Of a stretch of 64,000 bases of DNA, positions 1 through 12,607 are shown one piece after another. The notes below the pieces were generated by a model. That model was given only the letters and a program-made list of their open reading frames with translations. It was not told the DNA's origin and searched no databases. Positions within the stretch are counted from its first letter, which is position 1. Every line of letters begins with the position of its first letter. This DNA comes from Henckelia pumila (taxonomy: Eukaryota; Streptophyta; Magnoliopsida; Lamiales; Gesneriaceae). The DNA is taken from positions 81,816,151-81,880,150 of the forward strand of contig NC_133120.1 in assembly GCF_033568475.1 (NCBI RefSeq), read 5' to 3'. Both the position numbers and the translations under genes were made by a program.

Positions 1-1973
1 CGGAAACGAGTTAAAAATTTGCGTTTTGGGCCTACAGAAAATTCGGCATGACCTATTCGTAAATAGGACATCCCAAAAACCTATATAACACAACCAACAA
101 TACATACTCGAAAATAGAGTCACAACTCCAATTTACAAACCTATAGCCGCACTGGCCAGGACTAAACACATGCAGAGCCGGCAAGGCTCGATCACACAAA
201 TAACAATCCAAAACAAAGTCCAAAACTATCGATACAGATACACAGGGCATCACCCCGGCAAATATAAAACTCGCTAAACTGATATATACATATATCTGGG
301 AACTCGACTCCACTCACTGGGTACCACTAGATGACGCTCCACCAGATGCATCAAATACCCCTGGATAACCTGCTATGGAATCACAAACAACCACAACATA
401 AAAAGAAAACAGGGGTCGGACCCTAGTACGACGAACTAGAAAAATTACGACAAATATAACGGACATGAATAAAACAAGTACAATGCAATGTAATGCGTGG
501 CAGGTATCAATAGAATAAGGGATACCAAATGGAGTCCAAACGAAACGTATCACAATAATCTCAGTGGCCACCTGTGCCAGGAATGCAGCAGACCTCGAAT
601 CATCACTGCTAATCCACACACGTAGCATCGAGGGCGACAGGAGCTACCCGTCCGACCTCATGCTGTCATCAGGAGTGTCGTACGTAGCATCGAGAGCACG
701 GTTGCTACCCGCTCGGTCTCGTGCTAACTCAGGAGTGCACTAAATAATGTCACTCGCTCCATCGATGACTCAATACATCTCAAGAGATCAATATCAATAG
801 CAATCAAAGGAGTCAAGGCTCAATGTGCTATGAAAATTAGTAAAATGAGTGAATGCAATCATATAATCCACATAAGCACATAAAACACGTTATCACTCAT
901 TACAAAATACTTAATATCATTACATGCCATTATAGGCGTCGTAATATAAACAGCTCATACGTACCTCAACCAACACTTAATTTACCACGGAAATATATCA
1001 AGTATTTCTCGGATATTCCAATCCCAAATTTTCAGAATCTGTAATTCCAGAAAAATTGCTCATAAATCCTAAAATTCATATTTCATATTAAAACATCCTA
1101 TCAATGACCAAATATCGAATATACGACTCTAAAAAATCGAAATACTGAAATTAAAACAATCTGAAGTTTTCCGAAAATTTCTAAAAATTTCAAAAATTCG
1201 CATTTATATTTTCTAGAGCATCTAAACACTCCATTAATGAATAATCAACACTAAAATTCGAAAATCCCCAATATAAAAAAAATCTGAAAATTTGAAATTA
1301 ATCCCAAATAAATTCTGAAAAATAGTCAATACCTTCAATCGACTCCGATATAATACCTACAACCAATAATAAATCAAATATCAATTATCGAAAGTCAATC
1401 GAATCAAAATTCCCAAAATTCGAAACCCTAACTACTGAAAATAACCTCAAAGCTTGGAATTAAAGGTCTAACCAACTAACACAACCTACCCCTAAACTCC
1501 GGCGACGATCGGCGGTGGAGAATGGCGGCGAACGGCGGCTGTTGACGTCGGGTTTTTAAGACAGCGACGAAACCTTACGAACTTGATATCAAAAGAAAGC
1601 TCTCGTTGCGAGGATTCCGGAACTATATTTATTTTCGAAAATCGATAACCGACGGAAAAGTTACGGCGATTTGAAGCAATGAAGAAATTTTAAAAACAAA
1701 GAAACAGAAGGGAAGGATACGGAGGGAGAGAGACGGTGGAGAGAGAAAGAGTTTATTATATATATATTATATATTTATATATAGATATGTATTAGTTTAA
1801 TGTGTGTTTTATTTTATTCATTTGGGGTTCAAACTTGACCCGGTTCGAGTTATTTCAACTCCTGTGTGCTCTATAAATAATATATTCATTTTAATATCGT
1901 CTATAAACCGATATTTATAAATACATATTTTTAACACACAAATTAATTAATATATTAATATCGGGTCCTTACA
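1..1973 (-). repeat. 3' LTR of element A (cut by window edge)
   Basis: This matches 16429-18415 almost base for base. Its terminus at 1973 reads ...CCTTACA on the plus strand, so the LTR starts TGTAAGGACC on its own strand. The minus-strand purine tract AGAGGGGGAGAAA lies directly beside it at 1974-1987, which fixes this copy as the 3' LTR. Apparent reading frames inside it are LTR sequence and are not genes. Confidence 0.93.
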
Positions 1974-2050
1974 TTTCTCCCCCTCTAAAAAGAAGATTTC
2001 GTCCTCGAAATCAAACACACATCAAACTTATATTCATAGTGGTCAAGCAT

Positions 2051-4645
2051 CTACCAGTGATAGTACATAGGAAAATCAGAGTACATAGAATAAGTCATCA
2101 CAGAGTCAAACAAATGAGGCCATTCTTGACACATTCGAAACTCCAATTCCCATGTAGCTTCTTCTCTCCCATGTCTACTCCATTCAACCATAACCAAAAG
2201 AATCGTCTTGTTCCTCAGTTGTTTTTCTTTACAATCAAGAATCTGCACTGGATACTGAATATAGCTAAGAGAACTATCCAACTCCACATCATCAGCCCTC
2301 AAGATATGAGAAGGATCTGGTTCATACTTCCACAGCATAGATACGTGAAATACATCATGTATCGCAGACAAATTCTGCGGCAAATTCAAACGATACGCCA
2401 AAATACCAATCTTCTCAACAATCTCGTACGGACCGATATAACGAGGAGATAATTTCCCTTTACGCCCAAATCTCATAGTACCACGAAATGGTGATACTTT
2501 CAAGAAAACAAAATCGCCAACCTGAAATTCTAACGGTCTACGCCTGTTATTAGCATAGATGGCTTGACGATCCTAAGCTGCTTTCATTCTTTTCCTGATC
2601 AGTTCAACTTTTTATTTAATCTCTTGAATAAACTCAGGTCCTGACAACTGTCGTTCTCCTACTTCTTCCCAACATATCGGAGATCTACATTTTCTGCCAT
2701 ACAAGGCTTCAAATGGTGTCATCCCGATAGATACTTGATAACTATTATTGTAAGAGAATTCCACCAAAGCTAAAGATTCTTGCCAACCACCACTGAAATC
2801 CATCACAACAGCTCGTAATAAATCTTCGAGTGTCTGAATAGTTCTTTCAGATTGACCATCTGTCTGTGGATGATAGGCAGTACTCATAGCCAATTTAGAA
2901 CCCAAAACTGATTGCAAACTAGACCAAAACTTAGAAGTAAATCTGGGATCACGGTCTGATACTATAGTAACTGGCACACCATGCAATCGCACTATCTGAT
3001 CAATGTATATTTTCGCCATTTTTGTATATGTCTAAGTACGATCATATGGAATAAAATGGGCAGATTTAGACAATCTATCCACAATAACCCAAATGGCATC
3101 ACAACCACGATTAGATCGAGGTAGGTGTGTCACGAAATCCATAGTAATGTGTTCCCAATTCCACTGTGGTACTTCAAGACTAAGTAACATACCACCTGGT
3201 CTCATTCTTTCAGCCTTCACTTGTTGACACGTCAGACACTTAGCCACAAAGTCAGAAATATCTTTCTTCATGCCTTCCCACCAGTAATGGGCTTTCCAAA
3301 TATGATACATCTTTCTAATTCCAGGATGTACACTATGTCGACTACAATGAGCTTCACATAGTATCTCTTCTTTCAAATCGATCAAATTCGGAACCACAAG
3401 TCTACCATTATAACGCAAACATCCATCAGAAGCAACAAGGAATTTCCCTGACTGACCAGCTGGAGTTAATTCTTTCAAGTGATGAATGTATGGATCATTC
3501 TTTTGTGCTGCTTTGATTTTCAAAATTATTCGTGGTTCAAATTGAATAGATGAAACTATGAAATGATTACCTTTAGCTCGATAAGTCCATCCTGACGTTC
3601 CCAAATGCTCATGAACTTTAGAAATAGTTAAAGATGCTAACATCTTAGTATGAACTTTTCTGCTCAAAGCATCTGCAACTTGATTCACATTTCCTGGCTG
3701 GTATTGAATATCACAGTCAAAATCCTTAAGCAATTCTAACCATCGACGTTGTCTCATATTCAAATCAGACTGTGTGAATAAATATTTCAGACTCTTATGA
3801 TCGGAATAAATCACAAGCTGTTCACCGTACAGATAATGACGCCATATTTTCAATGCATGCACAATGGCAGCCAATTCTAAATCATGAACTGGATACCGAG
3901 TCTCATGTGGTTTCAATTGACGAGATGCATACGCAATCATGCGTCCATTTTGCATCAAAACACAACCCAATCCATTCAAAGAAGCATCTGTACAAACAAC
4001 AAATCCACCTGAGCCTGAAGGTAATGCTAGTACTGGAGCCGTAGTCAATTTCTCTTTCAAAGTCTGGAAACTAGCTTCACATTCCTCAGTCCACACAAAA
4101 CGTCGATCTTTTTGCGTCAATATAGTCATAGGCCTAGCTATTTCGGAAAATCCCTTGATGAAACTCCTGTAATAGCCAGCCAAACCCAAAAAGCTACGAA
4201 TCTCAGAGACATTGGTTGGTCGAGACCAATTAAGAACAGATTCAATTTTACTAGGATCGACAGATACCCCTTGAGCTGATATTACATGTCCTAGAAATAA
4301 TACTCTGTCCAACCAAAATTCACATTTCGAAAACTTAGCATATAATTGTGATGTTCTGAGTTTCTGAAGTACTAATGTCAAATGTTCTTTATGCTCCTTC
4401 CTTGACTTAGAATAAATCAAAATGTCATCAATGAAAACGATAACAAATCGATCTATAAACTCCCGAAACACGCGATTCATTAAATCCATGAAAACCGCTG
4501 GAGCATTAGTCAACCCGAAAGGCACAACTAAAAATTCATAATGTCCGTAACGTGTTTGAAATGCTGTCTTGGAAACATCTTCCTCTCGAACTCGAAGTTG
4601 ATGATATCCGGAACGAAGATCAATTTTAGAATATACAGATGTATC
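2051..4645 (-). pseudogene. Element A pol, distal part (RT, RNase H, integrase, chromodomain-like tail)
   Basis: The translated minus strand shows, in order, a reverse transcriptase core with FIDDIL, an RNase H region ([18 protein letters not shown]), the integrase HHCC zinc region and catalytic core ([30 protein letters not shown]), and a C-terminal module (FHVSMLWKY, EWSRHGREEATWE) typical of chromoviruses. The first part of RT lies beyond element B at about 13.93-14.2 kb. It is a fossil with a few breaks and no host function is implied. Confidence 0.88.
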
Positions 4646-4839
4646 CTGCATGTAGTAGCCCGTAACCAAAAATCAGTAATTAAGGAATTAATCATAATTA
4701 CTTGGGTAGAGTTCGGAAGCTCCGATCAGGATCGGAAGCTCCGATCGATATTACGTCAGGCATGACGTGTGGCAAGATCGGAAGCTCTGATCAGGATCGG
4801 AAGCTCCGATCACCCCTATCCGGAGTCAACAAGTGATAT

Positions 4840-6563
4840 TGTAACGCCCCACTGTATCAAGACGGGTCTTTTCAGCGTGCTTATGTCCTCACTCACACGG
4901 ACCCTGGAAAACTTCCCAGGGGGTCACCCATCCTATAATTGCCCCAAGTCAAGCACGCTTAACTTTGGAGTTCTTATGTGATGAGCTTCTGAAAAGAAGA
5001 TGCACCTTCTTGATATGAATATTACATATGAAATCTTTTAAGCCATCCTCAACCATGTAGTCCCATACCTACACAGTCTCAGAATCCCTCTCATTCCGGC
5101 ACGGGATCGGTTCATTCATGTCTCCCTCCGCCTAGAAGCCTACCAGGACCCGCTCATTGTCCGTGCAACCTCTTGGCACCGGCGATCACTCCCTGCCTCT
5201 TCAGCCCCGGGCGTCACATGCCCACCAGCTTCCGCTTGGTTCGTCCCCGAACCATACCGTACTAAGAGAGGTCGGCTCTGATACCATTTGTAACGCCCCA
5301 CTGTATCAAGACGGGTCTTTTCAGCGTGCTTATGTCCTCACTCACACGGACCCTGGAAAACTTCCCAGGGGTCACCCATCCTATAATTGCCCCAAGTCAA
5401 GCACGCTTAACTTTGGAGTTCTTATGTGATGAGCTTCTGAAAAGAAGATGCACCTTCTTGATATGAATATTACATATGAAATCTTTTAAGCCATCCTCAA
5501 CCATGTAGTCCCATACCTACACAGTCTCAGAATCCCTCTCATTCCGGCACGGGATCGGTTCATTCATGTCTCCCTCCGCCTAGAAGCCTACCAGGACCCG
5601 CTCATTGTCCGTGCAACCTCTTGGCACCGGCGATCACTCCCTGCCTCTTCAGCCCCGGACGTCACATGCCCACCAGCTTCCGCTTGGTTCGTCCCCGAAC
5701 CATACCGTACTAAGAGAGGTCGGCTCTGATACCATTTGTAACGCCCCACTGTATCAAGACGGGTCTTTTCAGCGTGCTTATGTCCTCACTCACACGGACC
5801 CTGGAAAACTTCCCAGGGGGTCACCCATCCTATAATTGCCCCAAGTCAAGCACGCTTAACTTTGGAGTTCTTATGTGATGAGCTTCTGAAAAGAAGATGC
5901 ACCTTCTTGATATGAATATTACATATGAAATCTTTTAAGCCATCCTCAACCATGTAGTCCCATACCTACACAGTCTCAGAATCCCTCTCATTCCGGCACG
6001 GGATCGGTTCATTCATGTCTCCCTCCGCCTAGAAGCCTACCAGGACCCGCTCATTGTCCGTGCAACCTCTTGGCACCGGCGATCACTCCCTGCCTCTTCA
6101 GCCCCGGGCGTCACATGCCCACCAGCTTCCGCTTGGTTCGTCCCCGAACCATACCGTACTAAGAGAGGTCGGCTCTGATACCATTTGTAACGCCCCACTG
6201 TATCAAGACGGGTCTTTTCAGCGTGCTTATGTCCTCACTCACACGGACCCTGGAAAACTTCCCAGGGGTCACCCATCCTATAATTGCCCCAAGTCAAGCA
6301 CGCTTAACTTTGGAGTTCTTATGTGATGAGCTTCTGAAAAGAAGATGCACCTTCTTGATATGAATATTACATATGAAATCTTTTAAGCCATCCTCAACCA
6401 TGTAGTCCCATACCTACACAGTCTCAGAATCCCTCTCATTCCGGCACGAGATCGGTTCATTCATGTCTCCCTCCGCCTAGAAGCCTACCAGGACCCGCTC
6501 ATTGTCCGTGCAACCTCTTGGCACCGGCGATCACTCCCTGCCTCTTCAGCCCCGGGCGTCACA
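4840..6563 (-). mobile_element. Cassandra-type TRIM multimer: four LTRs and three internal segments
   Basis: LTR copies lie at 4840-5218, 5289-5666, 5737-6115 and 6186-6563 (378-379 bp), each TGTGACGCCC...GGGCGTTACA on the minus strand. They are separated by 70-bp internal segments that carry the Met-tRNA primer-binding site (for example 5275-5286). Each LTR contains a 5S rRNA-like block with an exact box A/IE match (AGTTAAGCGTGCTTG, minus strand, 4950-4964 in copy 1) and box C match (GGATGGGTGACC, 4922-4933). 5S-bearing LTRs with almost no internal region are the published hallmark of Cassandra. There is no coding capacity. Having four LTRs in tandem rather than two is unusual. Confidence 0.9.
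4905..5010 (-). other. 5S rRNA-like block inside Cassandra LTR (one of four)
   Basis: Read on the minus strand, the block runs from GGTGCATCTTC (around 5007) through the box A/IE match to GGATGGGTGACC and CTGGGAAG, in the same order and spacing as plant 5S rRNA. The 5' third and the region between the boxes have diverged. Equivalent blocks lie about 449, 897 and 1346 bp to the right. It could support RNA polymerase III transcription as reported for Cassandra, but it is not a functional 5S rRNA gene. Confidence 0.85.
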
Positions 6564-6890
6564 TGATAAACCCTTAAATAAATATATAATTAAATACTAA
6601 CATTTTCTTGACAAAATACCTTAAAATATTATTTTAAGGCTCATAAAACTCATAAAATATTTTTGGCTAAATATTTTGGTATCTCGTCCGTCCACGGTCC
6701 CGTCTACGCGATCAAAACCAAATAATTTCCATAAATCACAAAAATCACTAATTTTGGGTTAAATGCTAAAATAACTTAAATCATGCATATAAATCACATA
6801 ATAACACATAAATTCATTTAACCCTTATTTTAAAATTAATTTCTCCTAATTATGCATGCGAATTTACGTATTAAAATTTCGGGTGTTACA
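6564..6890 (-). repeat. 327-bp LTR of another family abutting the Cassandra array
   Basis: On the minus strand it runs TGTAACACCCGAAATTTT...GGGTTTATCA, so it has complete TG...CA LTR ends, but its sequence is AT-rich and unrelated to Cassandra. It joins the outermost Cassandra LTR directly (CA|TG) with no target duplication between them. The only duplication (gatat, 4835-4839 and 6891-6895) encloses both. The host element B LTR resumes at 6896. The element family is not recognised; the TGTAACACCCG start is common among plant LTRs. Confidence 0.7.
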
Positions 6891-8056
6891 GATATTTTGA
6901 CACATGGCAGATCAGGATCTTCGGAAGCTCCGATGGCAGGATCGGACGTTCCGATCAAGGATTGGAAGTTCCGATCGTTGTCTATAAATAGAGGGCCGAG
7001 GCTTCATTTCCAATTGCCAATTCCGAGTATTTTCCTCTCCTTTCTAGTCTATTAGAGTTGTTCTAGCCTTCCTAGGCTTGACCCGGCGATCGGTGAGGCG
7101 TTCGGTAGTCGTAGCGGAGTTGTGCCCAAGTTCTGGAGGCATCGACATCAAAAGGCTAACGACGGACGAAGGTATAGCTTTTGCTTCCTATAAATATTTA
7201 GGAGTATGCAATAGCTTAGTTAAGGCTTTTAGAGCACTTTAATGATAGTAGTATCATTTGGCAGTGTAGAGCAGACTATAGGCGTGGACCTAGAGTTGGT
7301 AGAGCTTGCACTGATTTGAGGTACGGAAGTACTGTTCGAGATATCCTGACTGAGTATGCATGTATTATGTGACTGCATGGTTTATCTGTCATTGATTTAT
7401 GCTGTATTCATTTGCATACTGAGCTATCTCCTTCGAGATGTCTGTTAGTAGGGTTTTTCCCTATCCTGTTAGTGGTTGGACTTCAATCGATTTGGGTCCG
7501 GCATATCCACTGGTATTATGGTATGGGAGCCACCTTCTGAAGCGACGGCACAGCGTGCTACATACCAGGGCCCGGTCTGTCTCTGTTATCTGATCCTTGA
7601 CCTCGAGTTTATAGGGAGTTCACTTTGCATGCATGTATACTCATACTCTCGTACTGAACGTTTTATGCTCACGTCTCGTACTCTGTGTTTCTGGACACCC
7701 TATTCCATGGGGCAGGTTTGCGATTGGATGAGGAGGGTGGATCCAGGAGGGGCTAGTCAGTGGTTGACCAGCTGGAGCTTCGTCTAGGTTTTATTTCTGT
7801 TGTTTTGAGGTTGATACAGCTATTCGATTTGATTGTATATTTTTTGGATAAATTATAGATTCCTTTACTTGGGATTGTATAATGTTTATGGTTTCCGCAG
7901 TTTCATTCTGATATCTGTTTTATTAAGTTAATTGAATGCCTAAGTTCTGTTTAGTAGGTGATCCGGGTAAGGGTCACTAAATTTATGGTATCAGAGCATG
8001 CATAGTATTCTTGGGATTTAGACTCTGCATAAGGTAACCGTGAGGTATTTTTGTAG

Positions 8057-11000
8057 ATGGCAAATCGTGATGACCAGAGTTCTCATGGCAGTATTGTTGG
8101 GCGTTGGGGTGATGCCAACCGAGAGCATCGTCGAGAACGGCGTCATCGTCATCATGACGACGAGCGTTTCACTGTGCGTCGATTCTTAGCTATGGGTCCT
8201 AAGCCCTTAGTTGGAGGTGAGTCCCCGGATGATGCGGAGAACTGGTTAGACCGCATGGAGACGACTTTTCAGACTTTCCATTGCACCGAGGTGCAGAAGA
8301 TGGAGACCCTGAGTTATCTTCTGGATGGACGTGCGCGCAGGTGGTGGAGGTTTACTTCTGCACCTTTTGTGGCGGCAAGAGGAGTGGCCACCTGGGCCGA
8401 GTTCCGCACAGCTTTCCAAAAGCGGTATTTTCCTCCTGCACTCCGTCAGTCGCAGGCAGGCGAGCTACTGAGTCTGCGACAGGGAGCCATGTTTATTGAT
8501 GAGTATCAGCAGAGGTTCTTTGATCTGCTATCCTATTGCCCAGAGATTGCTAATAGCTCATAGATGACGTATAATCTGTTCCTTCAGGGCCTTAACCCTG
8601 AGATCCATGACCGTGTGGCGGTTGGTGACGACATGTCCTACGAGGGTTTGGTGAGCCGTTGTCACCAGGCGGAGGACAGCATTCGGCGGAACAGGTCTTT
8701 CCCTCAGTCGAGGCCTGCTAGTTCTTTGGGTCCCCGTGCCCAATCTTTCAAGAAGTCTGGATCTACTTCTTCTTCCTCTGGCTCTGCTGGTGTTGTCCGT
8801 TACGATAAGAAGGACAAGTGTGATCACTGTGGGAAGAACCATCCATCCGACAAGTGCCGTAGAGCTTCTGGAGCTTGTTTCCGTTGTGGAGAGACTGGTC
8901 ATATCCGGAGGGATTGTCCACTGTCTGGGGGAGGCGGTTCTGGTTCTGGTTCAGGATCGGGTTCTCAGGCCACCGTTCAGCAGAGGTCGCAGGGACAGCC
9001 TGCTGGGAGTTCTCATTTGAGGCCACGAGCTTCTGGCCAGGTGTTTGCCTTGAGGCATGATCAGGCTGTGGAGGAGAATGAGAAAGTCATCGCAGGTACA
9101 TTTCTGCTTTATGGTATACTTGCTCTTGTACTTATTGACACTGGTGCATCTTATTCCTTCATTTCTGCACATTTTTTTAAGAGGCATAAGTTACCATGCA
9201 TTGTACTAGACGTAGTGATGTCTGTTTCTACTCCGACGGGCCAATCTGCTTTGGCTAAGCGTCTAGTGATGGGTTGCCCTTTAGAGTTCGAAGGGAACAT
9301 TCTATTAGCGAATCTCATGGTCCTGGCGATGGACGACTTTGATTGCATTCTGGGAATAGATATGTTGACTACCTATCGAGCTTCAGTGGACTGCTATCAG
9401 AGATTAGTACGCTTTCATCCGGAGGGGAGTGAGAGCTGGTTTTTCTATGGTGAGGGAGCGCGACCTCCGATGCCTTTGGTATCAGCTTTGAGAGCCTGTC
9501 GAGCTCTAGAGTCTGGCGGGGAAGGCTACCTTATCTATGCAGTTGATTTGTCCGCTGAGAGCATTGGGATAGAGAGCATTCCTGTTGTGGATGAATTTCC
9601 AGATGTATTTCCTGATGAGATTCCGGGTTTTCCTCCTGCTAGGGAAGTCGAGTTTGACATAGAGTTGATGCCGGGTACTTCGCCTATTTCTCGAGCACCG
9701 TATCGTCTGGCTCCGTCAGAGATGCGTGAGTTGAAGAATCAGCTATAGGACCTTTTGGACAAGGGGTACATTCGTCCTAGTGTATCTCCTTGGGGAGCTC
9801 CTATTCTTTTTGTAAAGAAGAAGGATGGGTCGATACGGCTGTGCATTGACTATCGGCAGCTGAATTGAGTCACTGTGAAGAACAAGTATCCGTTGCCTCG
9901 TATTGATGACTTGTTTGATCAGCTGCAGGGCACGTCAGTTTACTCCAAGATTGACTTGAGATCTGGGTATCATCAGTTGAGAGTCCGTGATCAGGACGTA
10001 GCCAAGACTGCATTCCGTACTCGCTATGGGCATTACGAGTTTCTAGTAATGCCATTTGGTTTAACTAATGCGTCGGCTATATTCATGGATCTGATGAACC
10101 GTGTCTTCAGGGAGTATTTGGGCAAGTTTGTTGTGGTCTTCATTGACGACATCTTGGTGTATTCGTGTAATACAGAAGAGCATGTTTCTCACTTGCGGTT
10201 GGTACTACAGACTCTTCGAGATGAGCAGTTGTACGCCAAGCTGAGCAAGTGTGAGTTCTGGATGGATAGAGTGGTCTTTCTTGGCCATATCATATCCAGG
10301 GAGGGGATTTCTGTTGATCCAAGCAAGATTGAAGCGGTACTTAATTGGTCGCGTCCGACTACAGTTGCTGAGATCCGTAGCTTTCTGGGTCTATCAGGGT
10401 ATTATCGTCGCTTCATTCTGAACTTCTCTCAACTAGCTCGACCTTTGACGCAGCTTACCCGCAAGGGTGTGGATTTCGAGTGGTCCTCCGAGTGTGAGGA
10501 GAATTTCTGTGAGCTTCGACGGCGGTTGACTTCTGCGCCGGTGTTGGCATTACCGTCAGGATCTGGAGGGTATGTGGTTTACACGGATGCTTCTCTTCAG
10601 GGGTTAGGTTGTGTCCTGACTCAGAATGGGCATGTGATCGCATACGCTTCTAGACAGCTGAAGCTTCACGAGGACAACTATCCAGTCCATGATTTGGAAT
10701 TGGCAGCCATTGTGTTCGCTTTGAAGATCTTGCGTCATTATCTGTATGGCGAGAAATTTGAGATCTTCACCGACCATAAGAGTCTCAAGTATTTGTTCAC
10801 TCAGGAGAAGTTGAACATGAGGCAAAGACGTTGGATGGACTTGCTTAAGGACTATGATTGCGAAATTAAGTACCATCCGGGAGCTGCTAATCTCACCGCT
10901 GATGCTTTGAGTCGCAAGGTGCGACTATCCGCACTTCACACTTGTTCGATGTCTAGTGCGATCAGTGACTGTTGTACCTCGGGATATACCTTCAAGCATA

Positions 11001-12473
11001 AGAAAGTTATGCAGAGTATCCAGATGTTTGCGATATTATCTGAGCCAGCCTTGTATTCGCGGATCCGAGATGCTCAGATGTCTGATTCGAAGACCCAGCG
11101 TTTAGCTCGTATAGCTAACTAGGGTAGCTCGTCTGGATTTCATTATCAGTCAGATGGCTTTCTGTGTTTGTCTGGTAGGCTTGTGATTCCGCAGGATGAA
11201 GAGTTGCGAGAGGAGATTTTGTCTCAGGCACATCACACTAAGTTGAGTATTCATCCTGGGAGCAACAAGATGTACAAGGATCTACGTACTCATTTCTGGT
11301 GGAAGGGAATAAAACACAGTGTTTATCAGTTTGTTTTGAGATGTTTTTTTGTGCCAACAGGTCAAAGCAGAGCACCGACGACTTGGAGGATTTCTTCACA
11401 GTCTGCCTATTCCTGAATGGAAATGGGAGTTTATCACAATGGACTTTGTGACACATTTTCCGGTATCCCCGAGGAACTGTGATGCTATCTAGGTTGTAGT
11501 GGACCGACTCACCAAGTCAGCGCATTTCATTGCCTATAGCCGAGAGTACTCTGTGGATCGCATGGCACGGATGTACGTTCAGGAGATCGTTCGACTTCAT
11601 GGAGTGCCTGTGAGCATTGTCAGCGATCGGGACCCTAGGTTTACTTCTAGGTTCTGGGGGAGTGTTCAGCGTGCGATGAGTACTACTCTCAGTTTAAGTA
11701 CTGCCTATCATCCGGAGACTGATGGTCAGTCAGAGTGCACTATCCGTACTTTGGAGGATATGCTTAGAGCGTGCGTCATGGATTTTGGTTCAGCCTGGCA
11801 GGATCATTTGCCGTTGATCGAGTTCGCGTACAACAGCTATCATACTAGTATTGGGATGGCACCTTTTGAGGCGTTGTACGGGCGACGTTGTCGTACTCCA
11901 CTCTTCTGGGAAGAATTGGGGGAGAGACAGGCTGAGGAACCGGAGTTTATCCAGCAGGCGATAGACATTGTTGATCAGATCAAGAAACGGATTAAGACTG
12001 CACAGGATCGTCAGGCCAGCTATGCTAATATCAAGCGTAGGCCTTTGCAGTTCGAGGTCGGGGAGAAAGTGTTTCTGAGAGTGTCACCTTTCCGCAAGAT
12101 TCTCAGATTTGGCCTTAAGAGCAAGTTTTCTCCCAGGTTTATCGGTCCGTTTGAGATCTTGGAGAGCATTGGCGATTTGGCTTATCGACTAGCTTTACCA
12201 CCGCATCTATCCAGTATTCACGACGTGTTCCACGTATCTCTGTTGCGACGGTATGTGGCGGATGAATCTCATATTCTGCAGCGGCCTGAAGTTCAGGTGA
12301 ACAAGGATTTGACCTATGTTGAGAAACCTATTCGTATCCTGGATTATAAGGATAAAGTTTTACGGAACAAAGTCATTCCTTTGGTTTTAGTTCAGTGGCA
12401 GCGCCGAGGCACTGAGGAAGCTACTTGGGAGCTTGAGGACAGGATGCGTGAAGACCATCCTGAGTTGTTTTGA
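8057..12473 (+). pseudogene. Element B gag-pol region
   Basis: An ATG at 8057 opens gag, with a retrotransposon gag domain (AENWLDRMETTF) and a CCHC zinc knuckle (CFRCGETGHIRRDC near 8.88 kb). Protease (LIDTGASYSFIS near 9.13 kb), reverse transcriptase with FIDDIL near 10.14 kb, RNase H, the integrase zinc and catalytic core and a chromodomain-like tail (FHVSLLRRY, QWQRRGTEEATWE) follow to 12473. The order PR-RT-RH-INT is that of Ty3/gypsy. It is a fossil with a handful of breaks. Confidence 0.9.
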
Positions 12474-12607
12474 TTTCATTCTTAAGTTGTATTCAGTTGC
12501 AAACTCTGTAAACGTTTGATTTGAATAAAGAATGTTTCTGATTTTTGTATTGCATTCGGTACTTAAGATCTGATTTCGAGGACGAAATATCTTAAGTGGG
12601 GGAGAAT

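Larger units (their letters stand above)
4651..7981 (+). repeat. 5' LTR of element B, interrupted by a 2.05-kb insert
   Basis: Without the insert (4840-6890 plus one gatat) the LTR is about 1.27 kb against 1315 bp for the 3' copy. It has arrays of the short palindrome GATCGGAAGCTCCGATC near 4705-4812 and 6915-6976, an inverted TGACGT pair at 4753-4768, and a TATA-like stretch CTATAAATA at about 6982-6990. The shorter length comes from fewer palindrome units near 4705 and 6950. Confidence 0.93.

Noticed and set aside
53-628. Minus-strand frames of 86 and 104 codons
   Set aside because: They lie inside the 3' LTR of element A, and a near-identical set recurs in the 5' LTR at 16481-16927. No family resemblance.
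4905-5010. Functional 5S rRNA gene array
   Set aside because: Only the internal promoter boxes and the 3' half resemble 5S rRNA. Each unit has LTR ends and a primer-binding site, so it is Cassandra.
4769-6326. Repeated plus-strand frames of about 75-90 codons that look like a tandem gene family
   Set aside because: They are the antisense of the 5S-like Cassandra LTR, repeated with the array.
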